Assembly: GCF_010500895.1 (NCBI RefSeq)
Contig: NZ_JAAAWO010000012.1
Span: forward strand, 1 to 64,000
Direction: 5' to 3'
From: Alteromonas genovensis
GTDB lineage: Bacteria > Pseudomonadota > Gammaproteobacteria > Enterobacterales > Alteromonadaceae
DNA length: 64,000 nt
Part shown: positions 1 to 7,846 of the stretch, piece after piece
Numbering within the stretch: position 1 is the first letter of the stretch
Layout of the letters: each line of letters opens with the position of its first letter
Notes under the pieces: model-generated
The model's input: only the letters and a program-made list of their open reading frames with translations
What the model was told of the DNA's origin: nothing
Databases searched by the model: none
Made by a program: the position numbers and the translations under genes

Positions 1-121
1 CAACCTTAAATTCAAAGTTGAGCTAATTGCTCCGATTGCGATGGACGAAGGTCTACGTTTCGCAATCCGTGAAGGTGGTCGTACAGTAGGTGCTGGTGTT
101 GTTGCGAAGATCCTAGACTAA
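1..121 (+). CDS. tuf: Elongation factor Tu, C-terminal end (partial)
   Basis: The window opens inside a plus-strand reading frame that ends with a TAA at 119-121. The last 39 codons read as the end of domain 3 of EF-Tu, with the characteristic stretches [20 protein letters not shown] and [13 protein letters not shown]-Tu is the GTPase that brings aminoacyl-tRNA to the ribosome; domain 3 contacts tRNA and EF-Ts. Only this tail is visible, so nothing can be said about the start or about which of the usual two tuf copies this is. A strong terminator follows directly, so this is the last gene of its operon. Confidence 0.97.
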   Translation, partial: NLKFKVELIAPIAMDEGLRFAIREGGRTVGAGVVAKILD

Positions 122-144
122 TCTAGACTCTGCAAACATTGCAC

Positions 145-176
145 AAAAAAGCGCACTTAGGTGCGCTTTTTTTATG
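145..176 (+). terminator. Rho-independent terminator of tuf
   Basis: A six-pair G/C-rich stem (151-156 with 161-166, loop TTAG) is followed by a run of seven T and preceded by a run of A. It lies 24 bases after the tuf stop codon. Confidence 0.9.
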
Positions 177-185
177 CCTACGATT

Positions 186-410
186 TACTAAAGAGACAGG
201 CACTCTAATCTAGCTACTAAAGAGACAGGCACTCTAATCTAGCCATTCCCGTAATTGCAGGTAGCTATTATCAATTATCATCAAGACACGCATAATAAGT
301 ACACATGGCAAGCCAAAGCTACTAATTAGACAGTCGCAACATACCAGCCACTATTACGACCAGCCACTATTAAGACAGGCATAGGAGTACTATTATGACA
401 GGCATAAAGA
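186..410 (+). repeat. Left-flank REP-like repeats (core GAGACAGGCA)
   Basis: Two perfect tandem 29-bp copies lie at 186-214 and 215-243 and contain AGAGACAGGCACTCTAATCT. Degenerate copies follow around 320-410 (for example ATTAAGACAGGCATAG and TATTATGACAGGCATA). All have the GACAGGCA core on the plus strand. The same core appears reversed on the other side of the neighbouring transposase gene and again in the array near 7.85-8.4 kb. Between 411 and 606 nothing else is recognised. The association of such repeats with a Y1-type transposase is the known REP/RAYT arrangement; that this gene acts on these repeats is inference. Confidence 0.7.
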
Positions 411-606
411 ACAATCAAAAAACGCCAAAGCTCGAGTGCTATTTATAAATTTAATTGCGATAGGGATGTGTTTTATTGGTCAAACAGGTGATGGAGCTAG
501 GTTGAAACAGTATGATTTAGAGTAGTGAAGCGAACTCTATCCCCGCAGTCAAGACTCTATTAAAGTTTAACCGTATTACACTTGTGTTGTTCGGTGAGAT
601 ATTAAT

Positions 607-1584
607 CTATCCAAATAAGCGCATAGCATGGTGCTTCCCATGAACTCTCAGCTGCTTTAGGTTATGAGCATATTGTTCAAGTTTAATCACCTGGCCAGCC
701 GCTCGTTTAAAACAAACTTCAAATTGTGTGGTTAATATCAACCACTTTTCATTGCCAATATTAAGCCGGTCTAGAATGTTAGGTACTTTGTTGGGTATCT
801 TGCCTCGCTTATTAGGGGAGATGGAACGGCTAGTGGCATCGACCAAATGAAGATAGTCGACGAGGCTGAAAGGTAGACTATTTTCAATACTCTGCTGAGA
901 GCTGCCTTTTAGCGGCATAAGGCGTTTCGGTATCTTGCCTGCTTTGGCAGCACGAATGCGATACTGGATACTAGTATGCGTAGAGGTCTCAGGTGAAACG
1001 GCTAACTTCGCGCGAACTGGATTTAAGTCAACGTATGCCATACAGGCTGCGAGAGCGCCGTCATCTAATAGTGCTTGTGACTTAAACCGTCCCTCCCAAA
1101 AGTGTCCGGTGCACTCATCCTCTTTATTTGCGGCTCTGGCGATATATTCATTCAGGGCTCTCATGAACCAACTAATATCGTGTAAGCGTGTTCGCCAAAT
1201 CTCCGCAGTGCTTTCCACGGACTCTACTTGAGCATTACTAAGGTCTTTTCTTGTCTCTTGTAAAGCATATTTCTGTGTTAATAAGGTTCCCTTGTACAGA
1301 ATGTGCCACCGTTGAATTACTTCATCTGTAGTGAGCGCCTGCGCCTTTTCCCTGCAAATATGCAGCACAAGGTGGGTGTGATTGCTCATTACCGCATAAG
1401 CACACACATCAATGGTAAATACCTCACTCAGAACATGAATACGATCTTCAACCCATTGACGGCGATGTTCGAAGCTTTTTCCTTGCTCAGAGCCGCATAA
1501 AAACGCTCGACGAACACACCTAGATACGCAGTGATAATAGGGCGTGTCTGATAGACTAATTTGTGATTTTCTGGCCTTTGGCAT
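607..1584 (-). CDS. REP-associated tyrosine transposase (Y1/IS200-like, RAYT)
   Basis: This is a single-strand DNA transposase of the HUH/Y1 superfamily. RAYTs are single-copy, domesticated relatives of IS200/IS605 transposases thought to process REP hairpins. Visible features are the N-terminal DTPYYHCVSRCVRRAFLCG stretch typical of the large marine RAYT group, the metal-binding motif SNHTHLVLH, a candidate catalytic tyrosine in ALNEYIARAANK, and the downstream signature GHFWEGRFKSQ followed by AYVDLNPVRAKLA. The start is placed at the methionine of MPKARKSQ because relatives begin there; an upstream in-frame ATG at 1611 would add nine residues. The gene has no terminal inverted repeats of its own. 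It is bracketed by short repeats carrying the GACAGGCA core in opposite orientation on its two sides, which is the best evidence that it is a RAYT and not a mobile insertion sequence. Confidence 0.85.
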   Translation of the reverse strand: MPKARKSQISLSDTPYYHCVSRCVRRAFLCGSEQGKSFEHRRQWVEDRIHVLSEVFTIDVCAYAVMSNHTHLVLHICREKAQALTTDEVIQRWHILYKGTLLTQKYALQETRKDLSNAQVESVESTAEIWRTRLHDISWFMRALNEYIARAANKEDECTGHFWEGRFKSQALLDDGALAACMAYVDLNPVRAKLAVSPETSTHTSIQYRIRAAKAGKIPKRLMPLKGSSQQSIENSLPFSLVDYLHLVDATSRSISPNKRGKIPNKVPNILDRLNIGNEKWLILTTQFEVCFKRAAGQVIKLEQYAHNLKQLRVHGKHHAMRLFG

Positions 1585-1686
1585 CAAGTTTTCCCACTCT
1601 GGATTACTCAATGACTAGTGTGTATAGCTATCTAGGCTAAAGAAAGTGTCTTGAGGTACAGTTTTGTTTATCTGAGTGTTTGAAAA

Positions 1687-1880
1687 ATGCCTGTCTCGAT
1701 AAGTGGTCTCGATAAGTGACTTATGATGCCTGTCTCCATAAGTAACTGTGGGAGGTAAGGTGCCTGTCTCAATAAGTAGTAAGCTAAAACTGCCTGTTTA
1801 ATAGTTTAGAACTCACTTAGTTATTGTTTGTATTGGTATTTTTTATGCCTGTCATTATTGCCTGTCATTATTGAGTAGTC
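1687..1880 (-). repeat. Right-flank REP-like repeats (core TGCCTGTCTC)
   Basis: At least five copies of TGCCTGTCTC or TGCCTGTCAT occur between 1687 and 1876, several followed by (A/C/G)ATAAGT, for example near 1687, 1726 and 1761, plus a tight pair of TGCCTGTCATTATT at 1846-1875. They are the reverse complement of the left-flank core, so the transposase lies between two repeat fields of opposite polarity. The rest of 1612-2027 holds only the AT-rich leader of the next gene. Confidence 0.7.
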
Positions 1881-2027
1881 ATTATTAATCAATTGACTGT
1901 GATACAGACTCTACTATCATACTACTAAAGGCTAAGGCATCGTTTTAGCGTTCTTCTATGTCTTTGCATTCATCAACTCTACCAACATAAATGCGGTTAA
2001 TTGGTTTGTGTTGAATAATAGGCGGCT

Positions 2028-4604
2028 ATGTTTTCGCATAATATGGTTTACGAAGAGGCTGAGTTTCGCAGTCTTGTTCGCAAATACAGGCAAGAATTTT
2101 TTGATGAGCTTGTTGAATACAACGCGTCGTTGAAAGCGGATTATTTACTGCTAGGTGTTCGAGACGACGACCGTGTTTCAGTGCTCATTGGCACTCAACA
2201 GCAGTCTGAAGCCAGCGAGCTGTTCGAGTATCCCTTGCAGGGCTCACCTTGTGAGCAGGTTTTACAAACCGGCGTATGTGCTTACCCAAGTGCGGTGTGC
2301 TCTCAATTTCCAGATGACGGCTCTCTTTCACAAATAGGTGCTGAGGCTTATCTTGGCGCTGGGCTTTTCAATGAGCTCGGACGCAATGTGGGAATTTTGG
2401 TCGCTATTTTTAATTCGCCTCAACCCAACATCGAGCTTTATAAAGCTGGATTTCACGCAAATGCCAAGCTAATTGCTACGCGCCTACAAAAATATTACTT
2501 AGAAACTCGCACTATTAATAACTTATCTCTACTCGATGAGGTTAGCAGTCTCTCAAAAACAGGGGCATGGGAATACTACCCTCAGGATAAGAAGCTTTTT
2601 TGGTCTAAAGAAACCTACGCAATACACGATTTAACCATGAAAGTCCCCATCGATGTTGAGCAAGCGTTAACATTTTATAAGCCAGAGTCTAAAGCCGCCG
2701 TTCAATCGGCGTTTCACGAGTTGTTAGAGCACAACACGCCATACGATATTGAAGTGCAAATTATATCGGCAAATAACGATAAAAAATGGGTCCGTACTTC
2801 TGGCAAACACGAGTTAGACGATGAAGGAAATATTCGTCGTTATTTCGGTGCCTTCGAAGACATCACAAATTACAAAAGTACTGTTTTACTAAGCGAAGAG
2901 CGGGCAAGCCGATTACAGAATATCCTCGACAGTATAAACGATGCAGTAGTAAGCATAGATTCAAAAGGCATAATTCTTCATTGCAACGACATTACGCTTA
3001 AAATCTTTGGTTATGACGAGGGCGAGCTTATTGGGAAGTCGGTTGAGATATTAATGCCCGATCCGTATGCATCAAATCACGCTAGGTATATGGCTAATTA
3101 CGAGCGTACCGGAAACGCTCAAATTATCGGAACTGGTCGGCAGCTTCCGGCAAAGCGCAAGGACGGTTCGGTATTTCAAATGGAGCTATCGCTGTCTGAA
3201 AGTACGGATTTAGGGGAAAAAATATATATCGGCGTAGTGCGCGATATTAGTGAGCGTATTGCCGCCCAGGATACCATCTATAACCTAGCCTACACTGACA
3301 GTGCCACCCATTTACGCAACAGCCAGTGGTTTCAAAAGGAGTGCAAAGACTTAATCTTACGGGCCGCCGTGCATGAAGAATATATGCATATTTTATTGCT
3401 TGATATGGACAATATGGCGCAAATTAATACCCGTCTCGGCTATTCTAATGCAAATAATGCGCTTCAAGCCATTGCTGAAAAGCTGTTGTTTATCATAGGG
3501 CATGAATATCATATTTATAAATTTGCCGGCGACAGCTTTATTATCATGTCTAAAAAGACCTATAAAAAAGCTGACATTTACCGTTTTGATACCAGCTTAA
3601 TCGAGAACGCACTTATTAATCCTCGACACTACGACATAGATACTGAAGATGGCAACTGGTCGCTAAGTGCATCCCTGGGTAGTGCGGTGTTTGAAGCCAA
3701 TAAGCAAAACTATGAGCGCGTGGTTAATGTGCTAGAGAACGCGGTTAAGCGGGCTAAGAAATCAGCCCCGTTCGGACTTTGCCATATTTCTGATGATGGC
3801 ATGCAAGAGTTCGATCGCTACCTCGCCATCAAATCGCATTTACGCCAAGCCTTAGAGAAACAAGAGCTATCTCTATCGTTGCAACCCCAAGTGAATCATC
3901 AAGGGGTTACCACGTCGTTTGAGGCCTTAGTTCGCTGGCATTCTAGTGAGCTGGGGACAGTGAGCCCTGGCGACTTCATACCTATTGCGGAAGAAAGTCA
4001 TATTATCTGCGACATTGGGAATTGGGTTATCGATGAAACACTTAAAACCCTAAAGCAGTTTATCGCGCGAGGTTTTGACTTGTGTGTTGCCATTAATATA
4101 AGTGCCAAACAAATTGTACAGCTAGACTTTGCCTCTTCTTTGCTAGCAAGAGTCAATTATTATGGCATTCCTACCCAAATGGTTATGTTAGAGCTTACTG
4201 AAACGGCTTTAGTGGTAGATATCGATACGGTTAAACATACGATGGATCAGCTAGCAAAATGCGGCTTCCGCTTTTCTATCGATGACTTCGGAACTGGCTA
4301 TTCCAGTCTGGCCTATCTAAAAGAGCTTCCAATTAGTGAGCTTAAGATAGACAAAATATTCATAGATGATGTCAGCACACGCAGCAATCACAATGGCTCG
4401 CCCATAGTTGATGCAATCATTGATATGGCAAGAGCCCTTAATGTGACATCTATTGCTGAAGGGGTAGAAACTCCAGAGCAGGTTGAATACTTAATCAGCA
4501 AAGGGTGCAATCGCTTTCAGGGTTATTATTTTTCAAAGCCTATGCCTGTAGAACACTGGCACAATACTAATCTGAGCACCAAAACCAGTACTAACCTAAA
4601 GTAA
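2028..4604 (+). CDS. GAF-PAS-PAS-GGDEF-EAL protein, probable c-di-GMP phosphodiesterase
   Basis: This is a soluble 858-residue signalling protein. An N-terminal GAF-like domain (about 10-165) is followed by a PAS domain (about 175-285), a second PAS/PAC domain (about 295-415, NDAVVSIDSKG then GVVRDISER), a GGDEF-type domain (about 420-590) and a C-terminal EAL domain (about 605-850). The cyclase signature is degenerate (AGDSF at about 499-503), so cyclase activity is unlikely. The EAL domain looks intact: EAL at 632-634, NISAKQ, ELTETALV, IDDFGTGYSSLAYL, and LKIDKIFIDD. The likely activity is hydrolysis of cyclic di-GMP, with the degenerate GGDEF possibly acting as a GTP-binding regulatory module. 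No membrane segment is seen, so the signal is probably cytoplasmic or a diffusible ligand of the GAF/PAS modules. It stands alone, with no partner gene in the same operon. Confidence 0.9.
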   Translation: MFSHNMVYEEAEFRSLVRKYRQEFFDELVEYNASLKADYLLLGVRDDDRVSVLIGTQQQSEASELFEYPLQGSPCEQVLQTGVCAYPSAVCSQFPDDGSLSQIGAEAYLGAGLFNELGRNVGILVAIFNSPQPNIELYKAGFHANAKLIATRLQKYYLETRTINNLSLLDEVSSLSKTGAWEYYPQDKKLFWSKETYAIHDLTMKVPIDVEQALTFYKPESKAAVQSAFHELLEHNTPYDIEVQIISANNDKKWVRTSGKHELDDEGNIRRYFGAFEDITNYKSTVLLSEERASRLQNILDSINDAVVSIDSKGIILHCNDITLKIFGYDEGELIGKSVEILMPDPYASNHARYMANYERTGNAQIIGTGRQLPAKRKDGSVFQMELSLSESTDLGEKIYIGVVRDISERIAAQDTIYNLAYTDSATHLRNSQWFQKECKDLILRAAVHEEYMHILLLDMDNMAQINTRLGYSNANNALQAIAEKLLFIIGHEYHIYKFAGDSFIIMSKKTYKKADIYRFDTSLIENALINPRHYDIDTEDGNWSLSASLGSAVFEANKQNYERVVNVLENAVKRAKKSAPFGLCHISDDGMQEFDRYLAIKSHLRQALEKQELSLSLQPQVNHQGVTTSFEALVRWHSSELGTVSPGDFIPIAEESHIICDIGNWVIDETLKTLKQFIARGFDLCVAINISAKQIVQLDFASSLLARVNYYGIPTQMVMLELTETALVVDIDTVKHTMDQLAKCGFRFSIDDFGTGYSSLAYLKELPISELKIDKIFIDDVSTRSNHNGSPIVDAIIDMARALNVTSIAEGVETPEQVEYLISKGCNRFQGYYFSKPMPVEHWHNTNLSTKTSTNLK

Positions 4605-4634
4605 AAATATACGACGGTAGTAATGATTGTTTTT

Positions 4635-4667
4635 GCCATCTATTGTTATGCTATAACAATAGATGGC
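4635..4667. repeat. Perfect 15-bp inverted repeat after the EAL gene
   Basis: The arms 4635-4649 and 4653-4667 pair perfectly over 15 bases around a three-base loop, 30 bases after the EAL gene stop. No T-run follows on either strand, so it is a poor intrinsic terminator and may instead protect the mRNA 3' end. Confidence 0.6.
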
Positions 4668-4757
4668 GATGATTTATGTACACCTGTGCACTTAGGTCTT
4701 GCTTGTTGAGTGCTACCTTTCTACCTTTTTATCACGAGCACCTTTGGGGCATTTAGT

Positions 4758-6119
4758 ATGATTTCACGGCGACAGTTTATGTTGGGCTCACTCGCTTTTG
4801 GCGGTCTTGCGTCAAGTGCATTTGGTAAAAGCCAACTGAGTAAGGCAGTAGCCTCTGCAATGCCCATTTCAAGGGGATACGGTAACCTTGTAAAAGATAA
4901 AAACTCACTACTAGATTTGCCAGAAGGCTTTTCTTACCGAGTAATATCTCAATTTGGTGATGCCATGTCCGATGGCCTGAACGTGCCCGATAGAGCCGAC
5001 GGTATGGGCTGTTTTGGCCTTGATGAGCAACGTGTCGCGCTAATTCGCAATCACGAGCTACACCCTACACATATTGAAAACCAGCCTCAGTCTATTCAAC
5101 AGCATTCGCCAGCGTTAGCTTACGACTCATATAGCAAGGGAAGTGGGTTTGAAGGTGTTGCGCTGCCTGGGGGCACAAGCACCCTCGTCTATAACCTTTC
5201 CACTCACAAGGTTGAGCGGGAATTTATCAGTTTAAGCGGCACTGTGCGCAACTGCTCAGGCGGTATTACCCCATGGGGAACATGGCTTACCTGCGAAGAG
5301 TCAGTAGATAAACCAAACGGCGTGGTAAGCAAAGACCATGGCTATATTTTTGAGGTTCCTGCCTCTGCCATAGCGATGACGCAACCCGAGCCTTTAAAAG
5401 CCATGGGGCGATTTAATCATGAAGCCGCAAGCATAGACCCTCGCACTGGAATGGTGTATCTCACTGAAGACCGAGGCGATAGTGTGCTGTATCGGTTTGT
5501 ACCGAATACACCTGCTAAATTGGCAGATGGCGGCAAGTTGCAAGCCCTTAAAGTGGTCGATAGGCCCCAGTTCGATTCACGAAATTGGAATAATCCGTCT
5601 ATGGAAACTGGACAGTGGTTTGATATTGATTGGGTAGATTTAGATAATCCAGAAAGTCCAGAGGATGATCTTCGTATACAAGCCTATGAGAAAGGCGCTG
5701 CGTTGTTTGCGCGTGGGGAAGGTATGCACTGGGGTGATGAAGAATTATATTTTTGCTGCACCAACGGCGGAGAAAAACAGTTAGGGCAAGTAATGCGTGT
5801 GGTGCCATCACTTGATGGCAGTGCCGATAAACTTCAACTGTTCTTACAAAGTGAAGATAAAAACTTATACAACTTTGGCGATAATCTAACGGTGTGTCCA
5901 AGCGGGCATTTACTAGTATGCGAAGACCAATACACCGATATAGTTGATAACCATCTTCGTGGGATAACCCCTGAGGGTGAGGTGTATAACTTTGCCAAAT
6001 TACATGCACAAACCGAACTTGCCGGAGCCTGTTTTTCTCCTGACGGTAGCACACTCTTTGTTAATGTTTACTCGCCTACTAAAACATTGGCTATCACTGG
6101 CCCCTGGCTTAGCAGTTAG
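4758..6119 (+). CDS. Tat-exported PhoX/DUF839 family protein
   Basis: This protein has 453 residues from the chosen ATG. The first residues give a twin-arginine export signal (ISRRQFMLGSLAFGG), and an in-frame start 48 bases upstream would push that signal away from the N terminus, so the internal ATG is preferred. The mature part has the beta-propeller signatures of the PhoX/DUF839 family: IRNHEL, GGITPWGTWLTCEES, GRFNHEAASIDP, VYLTEDRGDSVLYRFVP and GEGMHWGDEELYFCCTNGG. PhoX proteins are periplasmic Ca/Fe-dependent alkaline phosphatases that release phosphate from organic esters. Many family members are only distantly related to characterised PhoX, so the substrate is not certain. The gene is monocistronic; a hairpin with a short T-run follows about 110 bases downstream. 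Confidence 0.85.
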   Translation: MISRRQFMLGSLAFGGLASSAFGKSQLSKAVASAMPISRGYGNLVKDKNSLLDLPEGFSYRVISQFGDAMSDGLNVPDRADGMGCFGLDEQRVALIRNHELHPTHIENQPQSIQQHSPALAYDSYSKGSGFEGVALPGGTSTLVYNLSTHKVEREFISLSGTVRNCSGGITPWGTWLTCEESVDKPNGVVSKDHGYIFEVPASAIAMTQPEPLKAMGRFNHEAASIDPRTGMVYLTEDRGDSVLYRFVPNTPAKLADGGKLQALKVVDRPQFDSRNWNNPSMETGQWFDIDWVDLDNPESPEDDLRIQAYEKGAALFARGEGMHWGDEELYFCCTNGGEKQLGQVMRVVPSLDGSADKLQLFLQSEDKNLYNFGDNLTVCPSGHLLVCEDQYTDIVDNHLRGITPEGEVYNFAKLHAQTELAGACFSPDGSTLFVNVYSPTKTLAITGPWLSS

Positions 6120-6231
6120 CGGTGAGACGTTAACGGATAACAGTTAACAAATAGCAGTGAATGTTTAATAGGAAAGACTGCGCTTACTGTGGTCAACCGT
6201 CACTTGTATTCACCTACCTCCCTAATATCTA

Positions 6232-6268
6232 CGCCGCTTTTATAATTTATTATGGGAGCGGCGCTTTT
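6232..6268 (+). terminator. Possible terminator of the PhoX-like gene
   Basis: A seven-pair stem (6232-6238 CGCCGCT with 6257-6263 AGCGGCG) and an 18-base AT-rich loop are followed by CTTTTG. The remaining sequence of 6120-6608 shows no convincing gene; the two short open frames there lack ribosome-binding sites and family resemblance. Confidence 0.5.
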
Positions 6269-6608
6269 GTGTCCAGGCTCTGTGCTAACAGCCGCACTAA
6301 CGCTCACGTTCGTACACAAATCTGCGCTCAAATTTATCAATTACTTAACTTTCATCAGTACCCATATACTCCTTACCCAGCCCTTGCATAATTCAGGTCT
6401 AACTTGCTTTTTACTTTCTCGTTATCCTCTATTGTCCTTGCTGTCTCCTATTCTGCTTAGTACTCCCAAAGTAATGCCCCGTTCATGATGTTTCTCGATT
6501 AGCAAGCGCCTTTATAATCTATTAAATTAATCTTATGAATCAGTTTTAGTCGTTTTAATAGCTTTTTTAAATTGATAATAATGCTCCTAACTTAACAAGG
6601 AGAATCAA

Positions 6609-6785
6609 ATGAACACATTACTCAAAAAACTATCAACAGCGAACGGCCATCGTGTTTCCTCCACTACTAACCAACCTGTTCAAACACGATGCAACTACGC
6701 TGATAACTATTACGGCGACCAAGTTTGCGTTGAAGTTAAAAATACCCAATCCCGCATCAACATTCACGTAGGAGTTCAGCTGTGA
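6609..6785 (+). CDS. Small protein of 58 residues, unknown, coupled to the catalase remnant
   Basis: An ATG at 6609 follows a good ribosome-binding site (AAGGAG at about 6597-6602) and opens a 58-codon frame ending TGA at 6783-6785. Its stop overlaps the GTG start of the catalase remnant in a GTGA junction, which is the usual geometry of translational coupling. The product (start [20 protein letters not shown]) is hydrophilic, with two cysteines, no signal peptide and no membrane helix. I do not recognise a family. It may be a genuine small gene, or a leader that sets translation of the catalase gene. It survived although the catalase downstream did not. Confidence 0.5.
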   Translation: MNTLLKKLSTANGHRVSSTTNQPVQTRCNYADNYYGDQVCVEVKNTQSRINIHVGVQL

Positions 6786-7258
6786 GTACTGCATTAAAAT
6801 CTACCTTATCTAAATTTATCTTAGGCGGCGTTACCGCTAGCATGCTTACACTTGGCGTGAGTGCAGATACCCTTACTCGTCAAAATGGCGCACCAGTAGG
6901 CGATAACCAAAATTCACAAACTGCAGGTCCGTGGGGCCCAGTGTTACTGCAAGACTCTCACCTTATTGAAAAGCTAGCCGCGTTTGATCGTGAGCGCATT
7001 CCAGAGCGTGTGGTTCATGCCCGTGGTGTGGGTTTTCATGGCTACTATGAAAACTACGAAGACTTATCTGAAGACACAATGGCAGCGCCTTTCCAAGGTG
7101 AAGGTAAAAAAACTGAAGTGTTTGTGCGCTTTTCATCAGTAGTGCATGGTCACCTTTCTCCTGAAACCTTGCGTGACCCTCGAGGCTTTGCGGTAAAGTT
7201 TTATACTGAACGGTCTAACACTTTGTCTCTGCATCGTTTCACTATCATCATTAGCTAA
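6782..7258 (+). pseudogene. Catalase gene remnant (N-terminal third only)
   Basis: The frame starts with a signal peptide (about residues 1-29) and continues as a clade-3-type haem catalase: [20 protein letters not shown], the catalytic-histidine region [19 protein letters not shown], and [13 protein letters not shown] followed by [13 protein letters not shown]. Normal catalases continue for about 340 more residues, including the haem-binding tyrosine. Here similarity stops at FYTE (about 7210) and 16 unrelated codons lead to a stop. The sequence right after the junction, read in another frame, is the signal peptide of the downstream ankyrin gene. A single deletion of roughly 1 kb therefore removed the rest of the catalase and the first codons of the ankyrin gene. 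The product cannot be an active catalase. Confidence 0.85.
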
Positions 7259-7607
7259 TACTCAGATCAACGATTTAAAAAGTCGCTATTTTGATGCTGC
7301 ACCTAACGGCAATAATTAAATATTAAATGCGTTTTTTGATGGAGGCATTAATGCAATTATCACTGATGAAAAGGGCTTCACAGCGCTGATTTTATTGGCT
7401 TACCACGGTTATTCAGATACCGTTGAGTTTTTAATTACTCAAAGCGATGCCAATCCCTGCCAAGAGGATAACAGGGGAAATACAGCACTAATGGGCGCTA
7501 ATCCTCATCACAAAGGCAAGTCGAGTAATTCAGTGGCAGATATAGCTATTTCTAAGGGAAATTATGACTTAGCAACATTCTTTGTTGCTTCAAAAGAAAG
7601 CAAGTAA
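7203..7607 (+). pseudogene. Broken ankyrin-repeat gene (catalase partner)
   Basis: Read in the frame of 7203, the sequence gives a signal-peptide core ([14 protein letters not shown]) followed by NTQINDLKSRYFDAA, an in-frame TAA at 7317-7319, and then ankyrin-repeat sequence (DEKGFTALILLAYHGYSDTV, EFLITQSDANP, then EDNRGNTALM) to a stop at 7605-7607. Periplasmic ankyrin proteins encoded next to catalase genes are known, for example AnkB next to KatB in Pseudomonas. This copy lacks its start codon and first residues and has an internal stop, and the part after TALMG looks compressed compared with a normal repeat, so a second deletion is possible. The open frame from 7395 starts with TTG and has no ribosome-binding site. 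Confidence 0.75.
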
Positions 7608-7846
7608 TTTTTAAGCTGTAATAGCCAATATGTCCTAGATGTTCATTCACTTTCGAATCAGACATAAATACCTGTTTAAAGGTCGTAATAATCAACTCTA
7701 CTGCACTTGGCTTTTATCCAGAGCTTAGCGACATCTCAGCGAGCTTTTGCTAACGTTGCACTGTTTTCTAGCCGCTCAAAGCAATCATTCAAAATAGATT
7801 TCATGCCAAGTGGGTTTACAGAATAAAAGTCAGCTTACTGAATTCG

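Noticed and set aside
186-410. CRISPR array suggested by regularly repeated 29-bp units
   Set aside because: The two perfect copies are direct tandems without spacers, later copies are degenerate and no cas gene is present.
607-1611. Complete mobile insertion sequence of the IS200/IS605 type
   Set aside because: No defined element ends or target site; gene size and flanking REP-like repeats fit a single-copy RAYT better.
5599-6054. Long minus-strand open frame inside the PhoX-like gene
   Set aside because: A shadow of the well-supported plus-strand PhoX-like coding sequence.
6161-6488. Two overlapping plus-strand open frames after the PhoX-like gene
   Set aside because: Composition is not protein-like, no ribosome-binding site, and they run through a probable terminator.
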